This document shows, piece after piece, positions 23,931 to 33,888 of a DNA stretch of 64,000 bases. The stretch covers positions 12,451,671 to 12,515,670 of the forward strand of contig OZ007509.1 in the NCBI GenBank assembly GCA_963931865.1, written 5' to 3'. The DNA is from Axinella damicornis (Eukaryota; Porifera; Demospongiae; Axinellida; Axinellidae). The translations under genes were made by a program, and so were the position numbers. The notes beneath the pieces are model-generated. The model made no database searches. It had not been told where the DNA came from and saw nothing but the letters and a program-made list of their open reading frames with translations. Position 1 is the stretch's first letter. Each line of letters begins with the position of its first letter.

Positions 23931-26900
23931 ATGGCGGAAGAAGAAGAGCCAGTTGTAACTGAAGAAACTGAGGCGGTGAGTAGCTACACCTGTGATTACA
24001 TCAGCGTAGCTGGTGGGTCTACTTTATAAGGGTACATTATTACATGTGTATATTAAATTTTGGTTGAGAGGGGAGAACAAAAAATCAGGGATTGTTTGAT
24101 CCGGGGGAGGTCAGGTCACCCCCAAAGGCCCTAAGGTAACGGAGGGGGTTTCCGGACAGTAGGGGATTTCTGGACACTGCCCCAGCTTTCGCTCTCTAGG
24201 AGCAGTTTTTGCAAACAACCATGTAAGTGCTCAGTGACTTGCCTGAAACACTTGTAGAATGCTGTAGTTAGCCTCATTCCCAGGCCGTTCCCACCTCCAG
24301 TATTTCATCGCTTCCAGTATGAAATACGGCGGGAGAAGGCCTGGGAGATCTGGCGGTGCCCAACGAAGAATCTCGACGTCCTGTGTTGTACTGTACGTCC
24401 AATGGCTGGATACCAGAGTGTTCACAAGGTAGGCGATCGATACTGTTCGTTGTTCACAACGTCGGGGACGGATCGACGCAAAACAGGTATTTTACCGATT
24501 GGGCACCGCCCCTCGTGTGTCTACCATCTGTCTATCTGATGTCATCACACGTGACCAGATCTCCCAGGCCTTCCCCCACCGTATTTCATACTGGAAGCGA
24601 TGAAATACTGGCGGTGGGAACGGCCTGGGAACAAGGCTATGCTGTAGTAGTGTGTCCCATATTGTATGTACAGTTAGTATGAAGTATGAGCTTACGTTTA
24701 GGGACAACATGAACAAACCTTGAACATGAACTGTACGTGCACACCCGTGGTCCATATAAGGACCACCTCCACATCTCAGGAGTGACGTCAGCAAAAACAC
24801 ATTCACCGTTAACCTCGTTTGCTGGTATGGCCTGGGAACAAGGCTAGAGTGTCCTGACAGCTGTCTTATTGCTTTCAGCTTGTCCTGGGCAAGACACTCT
24901 TGCCACATGCAATAGTGATAATTTCCGGATCTGTGCAAACAAACCCTTTTGGACACATGCTGTTCTCTATCCCACTACTGAACAACTCCCACATTAGGAA
25001 ACTCCTGAAGAGGAGGAGGAGATGGTAGACCCACAGGAAGAGCTGAAAGAGAAGTGTGGACAGCTGCCTAACTGTAGCAAGCTTCAGGAGATCCTGGACA
25101 CCTGTAATGAGAGAGTGGAGGGCAAGAGCAACACCACAGAGGACTGCAATTCGGAGCTGTTTGACTTTGTACACTGCGTAGATCACTGTGTAAGTGGAGT
25201 ATGAGTGCCTCTCAAGTGTGTTATTCTGTCGAGCTGGACCATTCTCTCGCTACACAGGAAGTGTAGGCGGAGCGAACAGAATGGTCTGAGGTCTTTCGTT
25301 TTGCTCCACCCATAACTTCTTACATGGCGAGTGACTAGTCAAGCTCAAGACTGGGCTTGACTTTGTGCATGTAGGCCATGATGTTTAGGCCATGTAGAAT
25401 TTATTCCGTGGTCGAAACGATGCTCATATCCTATTCATGCGCCACATTTACGTTATGGGTGGTACACATCAACGCCATGACTACGACTAGTGTGGGGCTC
25501 GCTCATGCTCACCCACTAACCATCATGACCTCATCAGGAGCGCATGAGCCGCCGAAGGCGGCGAAGGAGCATCGAACTAGTATAGACATGTTGTAGTCCC
25601 TCACACCTTATGGTCATACCTTATATGGAAGACACTTGCGGTACCGTGTAAGTGGCTGCTAATGATATTCACATTTGGCGGGCGGTATATATGCATAGCC
25701 GGAACGATCGTGCATCTGCACGTGTAGCCTCGTACCCAGGCCTTCAATCGCGGGGGGAAGGCCTGGTATACACTGTTTGCGCATGCGTTTAATTTAAATG
25801 TGAATATTACGTCAATTTTAATTGTGACGTTTGCGAATGGGTTGGGCTTAACCGATGACGTTTGCGTAAACACACCCGCGTACGCGTGCATGAGAGCGAT
25901 CAAAGGGCTCGCAACAAGCACACCACAGCTCTTTCCACTGTCTACAAGTCCCTTCTTGTAGCTAGACTCCATGAGGAAACGAGCGCTTGGTAGCACAGGC
26001 TCTTGCCATAGCCAGTAGGTAGCTAGCCACACGAACACGTCGCTGCCTTCGTACACAGCTCTCATGGAGGAGCGCTGCTCTTCTTTCACAGTCATCCGTG
26101 TCATTTTCAGCCTTCGCAAAGCATAGGTAAGAGCCTCAGAGAAACTACTACCACCGGAACTTTTGCACGCCATAATTGCTACTCGTCGTTCGTTGCGGTT
26201 CTTCTAGGAATGTAAACGTGGACGTCATCGTTTCACGGAAGAATACCGAGATATCCTATTTTCCAAGATTTTGGGGGAAATTAAGCGCATGCGCAAACAG
26301 TGTATACCAGGCCTTCCCCCCGCGATTGAAGGCCTGGGTACGAGGCTACTGCACGTGGTGCTGCTAGTCTACTGTGTTGCACTGTGACTTAGCCATGGAC
26401 AGACCTGCCTCAGCGGAACGGAGTGTGGAGGGCAGTATACTGGTTCCACGTGAAATCGAAGGAACCCGTACAAAACACTCCTTTCCAGACATGTACTTCT
26501 GAAGAAGGTTGCAGAACCAAGTAACAGGTACAGTGTGTAGCTCAGTAAGACGCACAGCTTGTCACTCTCGCTCCACTTATTCCACACGGTTTGTCGTTCA
26601 GGATATTGCGTAAACTGAATCACTTCCTTCTCGTTCACTTGCTGTTTCACGGAAGCTTGAAGATGGACATAGCTATCCATTTTACGAAATCTCTTTAACA
26701 AGTAGCATAGTTCGAATCATTCTTAGAAACGCAGCGAACCTTCTTTGTTGTTTTTGCTGGCCGTTGAAGCCGCTGCATGTAGTGCCATCGTCCTAGCCAG
26801 CTAGCTCTAGTGTATATCTACGGCCGCACATGTACGAAGGCCAATTTACCTTTCACACCTACTTAGCTCAGTTTCACACAAATCCTTACCAACTGCATTA

Positions 26901-27676
26901 CGTAATGCCATGGCCTCTTGCCGTATAAGGTATAATTTTGGAGGTGTGAAGGACTACTACATGTCCTAGGGCGGGCATGCAGAGTTCGGCGCTCCTTCGC
27001 CGCCTTTGGCGGCTCATGCACTCCTGCCTCATAATTGTGCGATAAAACTCACCATGGTTGTGGCGTATCAAAATCTTTGTCTTCCTGTGGGCCGCCATTG
27101 CTCACTTTGACTGTCATTGGCAGTAGTGTGTGTTAATATTATTGGGATCTGATGTGAGAGTAAGGCAGGGCATGTGGCATCATCCACAAAGTGAGCTTCC
27201 GCTGCCAGTTGCGCATTTCCTACCATTATGGCATAGCAACCGTATTACTGTAGATGTAGTCTCGGTCCCAGAGCAGATCGCTTCCAGTATCACGCACGGG
27301 GAAGGAGGGTCTGGTCAAGTTGCTGCATAAGAACATTATGGGATGCAGCATGCATGCACTTTGTTGACTCATACATACAGCAGCTACGTAGCTAGCATGA
27401 ATTAGCGCACGGCACGCGTGGCGTGAACATTCCAAACACGTACGTCATTACTAGCCAATCAACCAAAATCAGCCCTCTGAAATTCCACGGACGACCAATA
27501 GCAACTTGACCAGACCCTCCCTCCCCACACGCATGATACTGGAAGCGGTCCGCGCTGGGGTTGGTTTGGGTCTGGGTCGAGACTACTGTAGGTGGAGTGA
27601 CTGATGACATTGTGTATTGAGAGATCTGTTCTTGTCTCTTCAGGTGGCCAAGAACTTATTCCAGAGGCTAAAGTAG
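23931..27676 (+). CDS. UQCRH: Cytochrome b-c1 complex subunit 6 (hinge protein)
   Basis: Three exons: 23931-23975, 24998-25189, 27644-27676 (270 nt, 89 aa), all phase 0. The product is the acidic hinge subunit of respiratory complex III, which helps cytochrome c dock on cytochrome c1 in the mitochondrial intermembrane space. It shows the expected acidic N-terminus (ETPEEEEE), then VDPQEELKEKC, the paired cysteines (C..LPNC, DTCNERV, EDC, DHC) that form the disulfide hairpin, ELFDFVHCVDHC, and the C-terminus VAKNLFQRLK. Length is close to the usual 89-91 aa. Intron 1 carries one MITE and intron 2 carries at least two. A polyadenylation signal (aataaa) lies near 27813. Confidence 0.95.
24269..24639. 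mobile_element. 371-bp TAGCCTCG-family element, perfect 9-bp duplication
   Basis: Ends TAGCCTCATTCCCAGGCC and inverse (with aaggcta). Flanked by tgctgtagt at 24260-24268 and 24640-24648. Inner inverted sequence (cagtatttcatcgcttccag) gives arms longer than the terminal repeat. Lies in UQCRH intron 1. Confidence 0.9.
25725..26348 (-). mobile_element. 624-bp TAGCCTCG-family element with helicase-like passenger
   Basis: Terminal repeats TAGCCTCGTACCCAGGCC and beyond (about 75 bp, including gcgcatgcgc). A perfect 9-bp duplication, ctgcacgtg, at 25716-25724 and 26349-26357. On the minus strand 25830-26173 is open and reads MACKSSGGSSFSEAL.. then GSDVFVWLAT.. and CGVLVASPLIALM, in the order seen in RecQ-type helicases (motif I region, then motif Ia), but with motif I (GxGKS) degraded. 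It is truncated and not a functional helicase. Lies in UQCRH intron 2. Confidence 0.85.
26369..27098 (-). other. Possible small minus-strand gene or exons inside UQCRH intron 2, unassigned
   Basis: A start MAAHRKTKILIRHNH at 27098 is followed by a good donor (CATG|gtgagt). Further along, a 26369-26701 frame reads MDSYVHLQASVKQQVNEKE and could be a later exon, with a short possible exon near 26905-26935 between them. The phases could not be joined cleanly and no family is recognised. Confidence 0.25.
27257..27585. mobile_element. 329-bp TAGTCTCGG-family element
   Basis: Ends TAGTCTCGGTCCCAG and gggtcgagacta. Flanks ctgtagatg (27248-27256) and ctgtaggtg (27586-27594) match at 8 of 9. This family has the same 9-bp duplication as TAGCCTCG and similar termini, so it is a sister family. 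The right end is only about 60 bases from UQCRH exon 3. Confidence 0.8.
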
Positions 27677-27804
27677 CCGTATCTGAAGTCCAGACAGTGT
27701 AGGCGCTCCGGTATCTATTCTATTGTGCGGTGTAGTATGTGTACATCATTGTATATAGTACCTAGGGCAGCTGTGCTTCATCTCCATGGAAACCACATTG
27801 TATC

Positions 27805-27830
27805 ATAGGCATAATAAATAAAAAACAACT
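27805..27830 (+). terminator. Polyadenylation signal region of UQCRH
   Basis: Ataataaataaaaaac contains aataaa at about 27813, some 140 bases after the UQCRH stop and before the convergent DYNLT2B-like stop at 28055. Confidence 0.5.
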
Positions 27831-28054
27831 ATTTATGCAGGTATAATAATACTGTGTGCTCATGAGATGAATGTGCATGCTTTTAGAGTATAGAAGAAAA
27901 CTCGAACTGACTATAGTACGCATGACATGGTCCTGTTGTATGGTTATGCTGTGCCTGTATTGTGGGGACAATCTGGATGGCTAGTAGTAACTATGATTAT
28001 TAAGTGATCAGTGCCAACTATGATTATATTTTGCAGCATGCCCAAGAGTGTTCG

Positions 28055-31000
28055 TCAGTAGTAGTAGACTCCGTAAGCAGCCGCAACACAAAACAAAGTG
28101 TCCTGCAGGGATAAAGGAGTTTTATGGAATATGACTTGTTGAAAATACATGTACAGGTACACGTAGCCATGATTATAGCATCTATTCGTGTTCCAAGATA
28201 GCCTCAATTGTCCCCATGCAAGCCCCAGGTAACTGTAAGCGACGAAAAGCTGGGTGGGGACCTGGGAACGAGGCTAGCTCCGAGACTGTCTTCACACACA
28301 GCTAGTGGGAAAGTACGTAGTCATGTAGTTCCAATTCAATTTCAGTCCACCTGGCTCACTGAGATGTGCTTGTGACCGGCTGGGCATGCAGAGGGGGTCT
28401 AACAGCTCGGTCCCAGACCCAACCTACCCCAGACTGGATAAACGGTCTGGAAGTGAGACTACAGCTAGTTTGATTCAAGTTATGTTTTGTGACTGATCTT
28501 TCAGCATGGCCTCGTTCCCAGGTCGTGTACTGATTTGCAATTCTGAGCTAGCTTAGACTTCAAGTGCAAAGGCCGTTTCCATGGCCATACATATGTGTAT
28601 GTAATTTCTTGAATGGATCTGGGACAAGCAACCTGAAATCATCAGTAAGAGAAATGTTTCTCCTACACGGCCTGGGAACGAAGCCTGGCATTACCATGCA
28701 ATAGTTGTGCAGTAGTGAAATAGGCTAAATCATGATAGTTATACTGATTTCGCTAGCCTCATTCCCATACTAAATCCACTGCCAGTATTTGATCGCTTGT
28801 AGTACCACAAGGGATCAAACAATACTGGCGGTGGGAATGGCCTGGAAATGAGGCTAGATTAGACCAGGAGCGCATGAGCCGCTAAAGGCGGCTCATGCGC
28901 TCCTGATTAGACATTGCCCATGGGCAGCACTACTATTTTCTCTCTCCATGTGTTGCAAGTAGTTTGGAAACAAGACTGTGTCTACAGTGTACTGGAGGCT
29001 GAGTAACACTTGTAGTTGAGAATTAGCCTCGTTCCCATGCAGGCTCTCCCACGCGCGAACAAAAATGTACTGTAAGCGACGAAAAGCTGGGCGGGCCTGG
29101 GAACGAGGCTAGTTGAGAATGGAGTCTTGGATTCATGGATTCATCTTGGGTGTGCTTACATTCATGAATATGTCCTGAGCATAACTGTCAGTGTCAGAGT
29201 CCCAGAAGCACCTACATCCCATTCTGAAATGAAGAGTGGTAGATTATACACACTCATTGGTGTCACCCGGGTGCATGACCTTGGGTAGTAACTTATAAGC
29301 ACTTTATACACGGGCCAATGTATATCTGATGTGGCTCCAGATGGATAATATCCGTGTGCATGCGCGCAGCAGGGGTTTGTGTCCCGTCTGTCTGTTTGTG
29401 GACACCAAAATCAAGCAGTGAAGGCCTTGTTGAAGGCTTATTTCAGGATAGAAGTGTCAAAATAATAGCGTCTACATAACTCACAGACCAGAGACAGTTG
29501 CATAAGCAACTACTTCAGCCATCCTAGGCACTAAACCAAAAGTCAGATATGGCCCATGCACCTGGCTTTCTACTGTCAAACACAGTACAACCATGTCCTG
29601 CATGTCTCGTCCACCCACCTCCCCCTGTCCCATCCAATCTACCTGTAAACTGAAAGTCTATTGACAAATATACCATTGGATGTTGCACCCAAAGTAGTCT
29701 ACATGTAGCTGCTTGACCCTCGTTCCCTCTCCCCCAGAAAAAAAATGAAGGTATCTAATTAAGGAAACTGTTTCCTTGCCTTCATTATTTTCAGATGGAG
29801 AGGGAGGATCTAGCAGCTAGATTGTGACCCCTAGGGAGTCAACAACTTCCTGGTATGGCACACACTGCAACTGCATCACTCACTTGACTCCTTCTCCACG
29901 CTGCTCTCCAATTACCACCTGAACTAGGTACTTGTACCTGGTCAGGCCTAGGTCTACACAAGAGAAGGCAGATAGGACACTGCTCAGTGATTGTAGACTT
30001 CATAGGAGCAGAAGTGCGTTTTCAAATGAGCTCTCATCACTGCATGTTTGTACAATCATACACGCATATGGCCTGGCAGGAGGTGAGTAGGTGTGTTTGT
30101 CTGTTGCCTGTCTACCATGAATAACCTGCTACATTGACTTATGCTGATATAACATCTCTAACATGAAATATAGTAGAAAGATGACAGTATACTTCTTGTC
30201 AAAAAACAAGTGCGTTTGGTGTGCACATGTGTGTGTGCATGTGTGGTGTGTGCATGTGTGTGTGGTGTGGTGGGTGGGTGTATCTGTGTGGTGTTATGTG
30301 GTGTGCACATGTGTGTGGTGTGGGTGTGTGCATCGGCTGTGTGGTGTGTACATGTGTGTGTGTGTATGTGGTGCAGTGGCATAGCCAGAACTTTAGAATT
30401 GGTAGGGTATTACAGGGGCACGCTGCTGAAGGCAGTGAATAGAGGTGTGTAGTGCTTATCAGTCCGCGCAAAGCGTGGGAAATTATTATTTTTGCCTATC
30501 AGGATGGGCTCTCGTGGCACCTTCGTGCTTTGTACTGCAAGTTCAAGATGTATGAGAATCGATGCTGCAGAGAGAAGTAAGTGTGTGAATTGGGTCTGGG
30601 GGGACTGCCTCCAAGGAAAATTCCGAATTTGACACCATGCACCTGAGATTATTTCCATGCAATTTTGCATGTCTTGGGATGGAACTTACAGCCATACCTA
30701 GCCAGTGTGTCTCACTGTCTCAATGCCCTCAAGTGCCGTTTGGGGAAGTGTGACTCAGCCATGACTCCACATGGCTGCTTACTATGTCGACAGCTGCTGG
30801 GGTCTCAGGACTGACTTGGGCATTTTACTACTACCTAGCTGCTACTGGGAGGGCGGGCATTTTGACCATCAGGCAGGGCCTGTGCCCTGCTAGGCCCTGC
30901 CGTAGATATGCCACTGATGTGGTGTGTGTGTGGTGTGGGTGTGTGCATCTGTGTGGTGTGTGTGTGTGTGTGTGTATGTGGTGTGTGCATGTGTGTAGTG

Positions 31001-31377
31001 TGGTGTGGACATGTGCGTCTGTGTGGTGTGGACATGTGCGTCTGTGTGGTGTGCACATGTGTGTGTGTGTGTATGTACAAAAGAGAGCCAGTGTGACATG
31101 TACCACCTGTACCTTTCAGTCTGGCTCCAATGGTATCGCTGATCTCCTTACTCCATGTCTTTGCCTGCTCAGAGCTGTACTGCTTCTCATTCAGAGTCTC
31201 CATAAGAACTTGGTGAATGAGCTCCTTGACGTCCTTCGGACGAAACCTGTAGTTGTTGAGCACATATAGGGCAACCAAGTCCTAAAACTGTGAATCTTTT
31301 ACACCAAACTATAAGCCTGAGCTAGTTAGTCGAGGACACTAGTCTATGGCTAAATGAGTGTTTAGGTATTGCAGTGT

Positions 31378-31408
<31 letters not shown>

Positions 31409-31411
31409 CCC

Positions 31412-31466
<55 letters not shown>

Positions 31467-32501
31467 AAAAAAAAAAAGCTGACAGGAAAGGGGGCACTTT
31501 GGGGGAAACACTCACTCATTACTGTTCAGTATGCTGGAACATAGTCTGACTACAGCAAGTCCCAAGAGCGGACACAAAGAGTGAGAGGAGACGAACATAA
31601 TATGGATTTTGCTGACTCCCACATGGTAAAAACTGTGCACCTTCATGCCACGCAGTAACACTGAGAAGACGGCCAGTGGACGAGTTCCTTTCAATGGTGA
31701 TGAATCTTACTGCTGATAACTGGATCTAGTCTCAGTCCAAGACCAAGATAACCCCAGCGTGGATTGCATGCTTCCAGGCATAGATTCGTGTGACCATGCA
31801 CTGGTCTAGTTGCCAACCCGTGGTAGCAATCCATGCTGGGGTAGTTTGGGTCTGGGACCGAGACTAAACTGGATCACGTCATGGTGCTCATCTGAACGAC
31901 CGTGGCCACGGAGGGGGATATTTGTACACAGGGAGTATCAATTCTTTATTCAGAGCTACACACTCTTCCCTCTTGCCATACCTTACTACCAGTTGGTTGC
32001 TGTATAAACGCTTGCAGAAATCTTACTGAAGGATCAACCTAGCCTTGTTCCCAGGCCCCACCCAGCTTTTCGTCGCTTGCTGTCTGTACTGAAAGTGACA
32101 AAAAGCCGGTGGGGCCTGCGAACGAGACTAGGATCAACCCACTAAATTTACAGAATCTGTTGAGTCACTAGGCGCACAGAGCACAGAGAGCTATAGCTAG
32201 ATAGTAAATTGGTATTCCAACCCGATGGCTGATGCATACGGCCAGGCTAGTCTGGACCCCAGACCCTAACCCGTCGGTTAGGGTCTGGGGTCCAGACTAG
32301 GCTACATCCACAATCAAATTATACTGTGGGTAAACTGGTGTGTGTCTACATAGCTAAGGCAGTTGGAGGGCAAATTTTACATCACAACTGCATTCATCAG
32401 CATGAGAACGGTGCATGCTGAAAGCTAACTTACTTCTGCTTGAAGTCTGGGCGAATAGTATACTTTGAAGCCGGTTCGCCCTCTTCCTGGGCGGCTTCCA
32501 T
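28055..32501 (-). CDS. DYNLT2B: Tctex-type dynein light chain, DYNLT2B-like
   Basis: Five exons: 32434-32501, 31113-31246, 29884-29953, 29160-29223, 28055-28102 (384 nt, 127 aa), all phases agree. DYNLT2B (TCTEX1D2) is a light chain of the cytoplasmic dynein-2 motor that drives retrograde intraflagellar transport. The order matches the family throughout: a short N-terminus with KYTIRPDFKQKFRPKDVKE, the helical part (VLMETLNEKQYSSEQAK), then YKYLVQVVIGEQRGEGV, CRCFWDSDTDSYAQDIFMN and the C-terminus LFCVAAAYGVYYY. The introns hold an interrupted TG array, a hAT element and several MITEs. Divergent from NDUFA1, convergent with UQCRH. Confidence 0.93.
28199..28276. mobile_element. 78-bp TAGCCTCG-family MITE
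   Basis: Ends TAGCCTCAATTGTCCCC and cctgggaacgaggcta; the flanks gttccaaga and gctccgaga agree at 7 of 9. The inner arm aagcgacgaaaagctggg is shared with the copies at 29024, 32040, 41111 and 61801. Confidence 0.7.
28754..28856. mobile_element. 103-bp TAGCCTCG-family MITE
   Basis: Ends TAGCCTCATTCCCATAC and ggcctggaaatgaggcta with an inner inverted repeat (cagtatttgatcgcttgtag). No clear target duplication. A more degraded relative lies at about 28508-28684. Confidence 0.7.
28865..28904. mobile_element. 40-bp hairpin element with 8-bp target duplication
   Basis: Aggagcgcatgagccgc and its exact inverse are separated by taaa. Flanked by gattagac at 28857-28864 and 28905-28912. Relatives with one altered arm are at about 25538-25573 and 26989-27024. 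Barely longer than its own termini. Confidence 0.8.
29024..29111. mobile_element. 88-bp TAGCCTCG-family MITE, perfect 9-bp duplication
   Basis: Ends TAGCCTCGTTCCCATGC and gcctgggaacgaggcta, flanked by gttgagaat at 29015-29023 and 29112-29120. Confidence 0.9.
30205..31080. repeat. TG/CATGTG microsatellite split by a hAT element
   Basis: Imperfect gtgtgtgcatgtgtggtgtg repeats run 30205-30373 and resume 30917-31080; the gap is an insertion with an 8-bp duplication taken from the array itself. His/Thr-rich or Val/Cys-rich frames here are artefacts. Confidence 0.95.
30374..30916. mobile_element. 543-bp hAT-type non-autonomous element
   Basis: Starts cagtggcatagccag and ends with gatatgccactg, the CAGTGGCGTAGC terminus common among animal hAT elements. 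Flanked by atgtggtg at 30366-30373 and 30917-30924. Its interior (aggatgggctctcgtggcac and onward) is homologous, in opposite orientation, to the element at 54268-54837. No transposase frame. Confidence 0.85.
31378..31479. repeat. Poly-C tract of about 78 bases followed by a poly-A tract of about 21
   Basis: The longest homopolymer of the window, with only two short interruptions, directly abutting an A run. In the first intron of the DYNLT2B-like gene, about 130 bases from exon 31113-31246. Confidence 0.95.
31727..31866. mobile_element. 140-bp TAGTCTCGG-family MITE, perfect 9-bp duplication
   Basis: Ends TAGTCTCAGTCCAAGACC and gtctgggaccgagacta; flanked by aactggatc at 31718-31726 and 31867-31875. 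Confidence 0.9.
32040..32130. mobile_element. 91-bp TAGCCTTG/TAGTCTCG hybrid-ended MITE, 9-bp duplication
   Basis: Left end TAGCCTTGTTCCCAGGCCCC, right end ggggcctgcgaacgagacta, so one end resembles each sister family. Flanked by ggatcaacc at 32031-32039 and 32131-32139. Confidence 0.9.
32248..32299. repeat. 52-bp perfect palindrome of the TAGTCT family
   Basis: Tagtctggaccccagaccct and onward, mirrored after a 4-nt loop. It is a member reduced to its terminal repeats. Confidence 0.8.
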
Positions 32502-32643
32502 CTCCAGCTGCACAACGATCTAAATTTTTGGTAGAACTTCTCCAGCTCCGCCCACTATGCGCATATGCATGTGTCCGGAACCTAGCAACAAAACATCACG
32601 TGACATGTCACATAATACCACTGCAGTTAGTCTGAGCTGAGAG
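32502..32643. promoter_or_regulatory. Divergent promoter region, DYNLT2B-like (-) and NDUFA1 (+)
   Basis: The two start codons are 142 bp apart. It contains the sequence catcacgtgaca at about 32594-32605, with a CACGTG E-box. A bidirectional promoter is inferred from the spacing. Confidence 0.55.
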
Positions 32644-33397
32644 ATGTGGCCAGAAGCACTGCCTGCTTTTGCCATCATAGCTGGGTGCGTCACTTTTACT
32701 GGGCTTGCACTGAGATTCTTGGATAAGTATGAGCACAATGGAAAAGTGAGTAATTCGTTTGCTGTTCACCTGCTGTTGACGGTGTAGCATGAGCATTATT
32801 TGGAACGGTGTTGTGTTGTACTTTTGCTAATGCAGCCAAGGAGATATAGACTAGATGAATGGGACTACCGGATGATGAAGAGAGACAAGAGAATCACTGG
32901 CTCAGAAGATAAGCAAAAGGTATGTTGTCCGACCCTCTCAATCTCGCGGGCCAGACTTGACATTCCGCCGAGAGGGGAAGAAAAGTCTGGGAACCTAGCT
33001 GCCTATTCATTATGGTTCACACAATTGTGCATCACGTAAACGGAATGCTTGCCTGATGTCGTCATGTTCAAAACGCTAGCAAAGTTCTTCACGGCTTTCT
33101 CCTGCTCTTTTTGAAGGCTAGAATAGCCTAGTCTCAAACAAGCGGCGTCAATTGCCCGATCAACATCCATGTTCTTGGACAGCTCGCGCACTGTGGATTA
33201 TCGGAATGTAATCCTACATTATGTTACAAGTATTTTTCCCCCCGTGTGCGGAAAATCGTCCGGGAAAGAGACTACTCTTGGAAGACAGGAGGGGGGTTAG
33301 TATTGTTCTCACAACGAATCAATGAAGTGTGTATACAGAACACAGAACATAGCCTTGTTCCCAGGCCATCCCACAGCCAGTAGTTGATCACTTGCAG

Positions 33398-33429
<32 letters not shown>

Positions 33430-33888
33430 GCTGGGAGATCTGGTCATGTGGAATGACATCAGGTGGACAAGGGTAGACACATGGGGGGGCATGGATTTAA
33501 ACTCCGATTGACTGTTGAATTTCAGGGCAGGAGTCACAGCAGTGCACAGTAGACCGTTGAAGTTTGCAGGGCAGGAGTGCACAGTAGACTGTTGAAGTTT
33601 GCAGGGCAGGAGTGCACAGTAGACTGTTGAAGCACTGCAATATACCCTGCAGCAATTCTATGTAACTAGCCTTCTACCCATGCAAGCCTTTTCACCCCAG
33701 ACTTTTTGTTTGCAGCACTAACAGCATTAGTACTGCAAGCGACAAACGCTGGGGTGAAAAGGCCTGCATACAATGTACATTGTAGGTACGAGGCTAATGG
33801 AAATTTACATATCAGGCAGTTAAGCCAAGACTGGGTACACAGGCAGTCCATCATTGTATGCTTTTTTAATTCCTTGCAGGCCTTTTAG
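32644..33888 (+). CDS. NDUFA1: NADH dehydrogenase 1 alpha subcomplex subunit 1 (MWFE)
   Basis: Exons 32644-32745 and 32836-32919, and a very short final exon 33880-33888 (strong polypyrimidine acceptor, then GCC TTT TAG), giving 64 aa; the last exon is the least certain. NDUFA1 is a small inner-membrane subunit of complex I. It begins MWPEALPAFAIIAGCV, a single hydrophobic anchor as in the family's MWFE start, then RFLDKYEHNGK and the basic matrix part RLDEWDYRMMKRDKRITG, which fits the family's W.LM.RD.RI.G pattern. Family proteins are about 70 aa. Intron 2 contains a helicase-like fragment and a poly-G tract. Confidence 0.88.
32940..33275 (-). mobile_element. Degraded element with third helicase-like fragment
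   Basis: On the minus strand 33060-33185 reads MDVDRAIDAACLRLGY then SSLQKEQEKAVKNFAS, the usual start of a RecQ-type helicase just upstream of motif I. The right boundary shows gtccgggaaagagacta, a TAGTCTCG-type end at about 33257-33273; the left boundary is unclear. Lies in NDUFA1 intron 2. Confidence 0.5.
33396..33640. repeat. Poly-G tract and a short 35-37-bp tandem repeat
   Basis: A G30 run at 33401-33430 interrupts what looks like a TAGCCTTG-family copy (end at 33353). From about 33527 a unit cagggcaggagtgcacagta is repeated three times to about 33632. Confidence 0.8.
33667..33796. mobile_element. 130-bp TAGCCT-family MITE
   Basis: Ends TAGCCTTCTACCCATGCAAG and ggtacgaggcta, with the inner arm aagccttttcacccc inverted. 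No target duplication is recognisable. Confidence 0.6.

Noticed and set aside
25601..26173. A standalone helicase gene in UQCRH intron 2
   Set aside because: It sits entirely within an element with inverted ends and a 9-bp duplication, lacks an intact motif I and ends in the terminal repeat.
30158..31278. His/Thr-rich and Val/Cys-rich frames around the TG array
   Set aside because: Microsatellite translation. Only 31113-31246 (-) is a real exon, assigned to the DYNLT2B-like gene.
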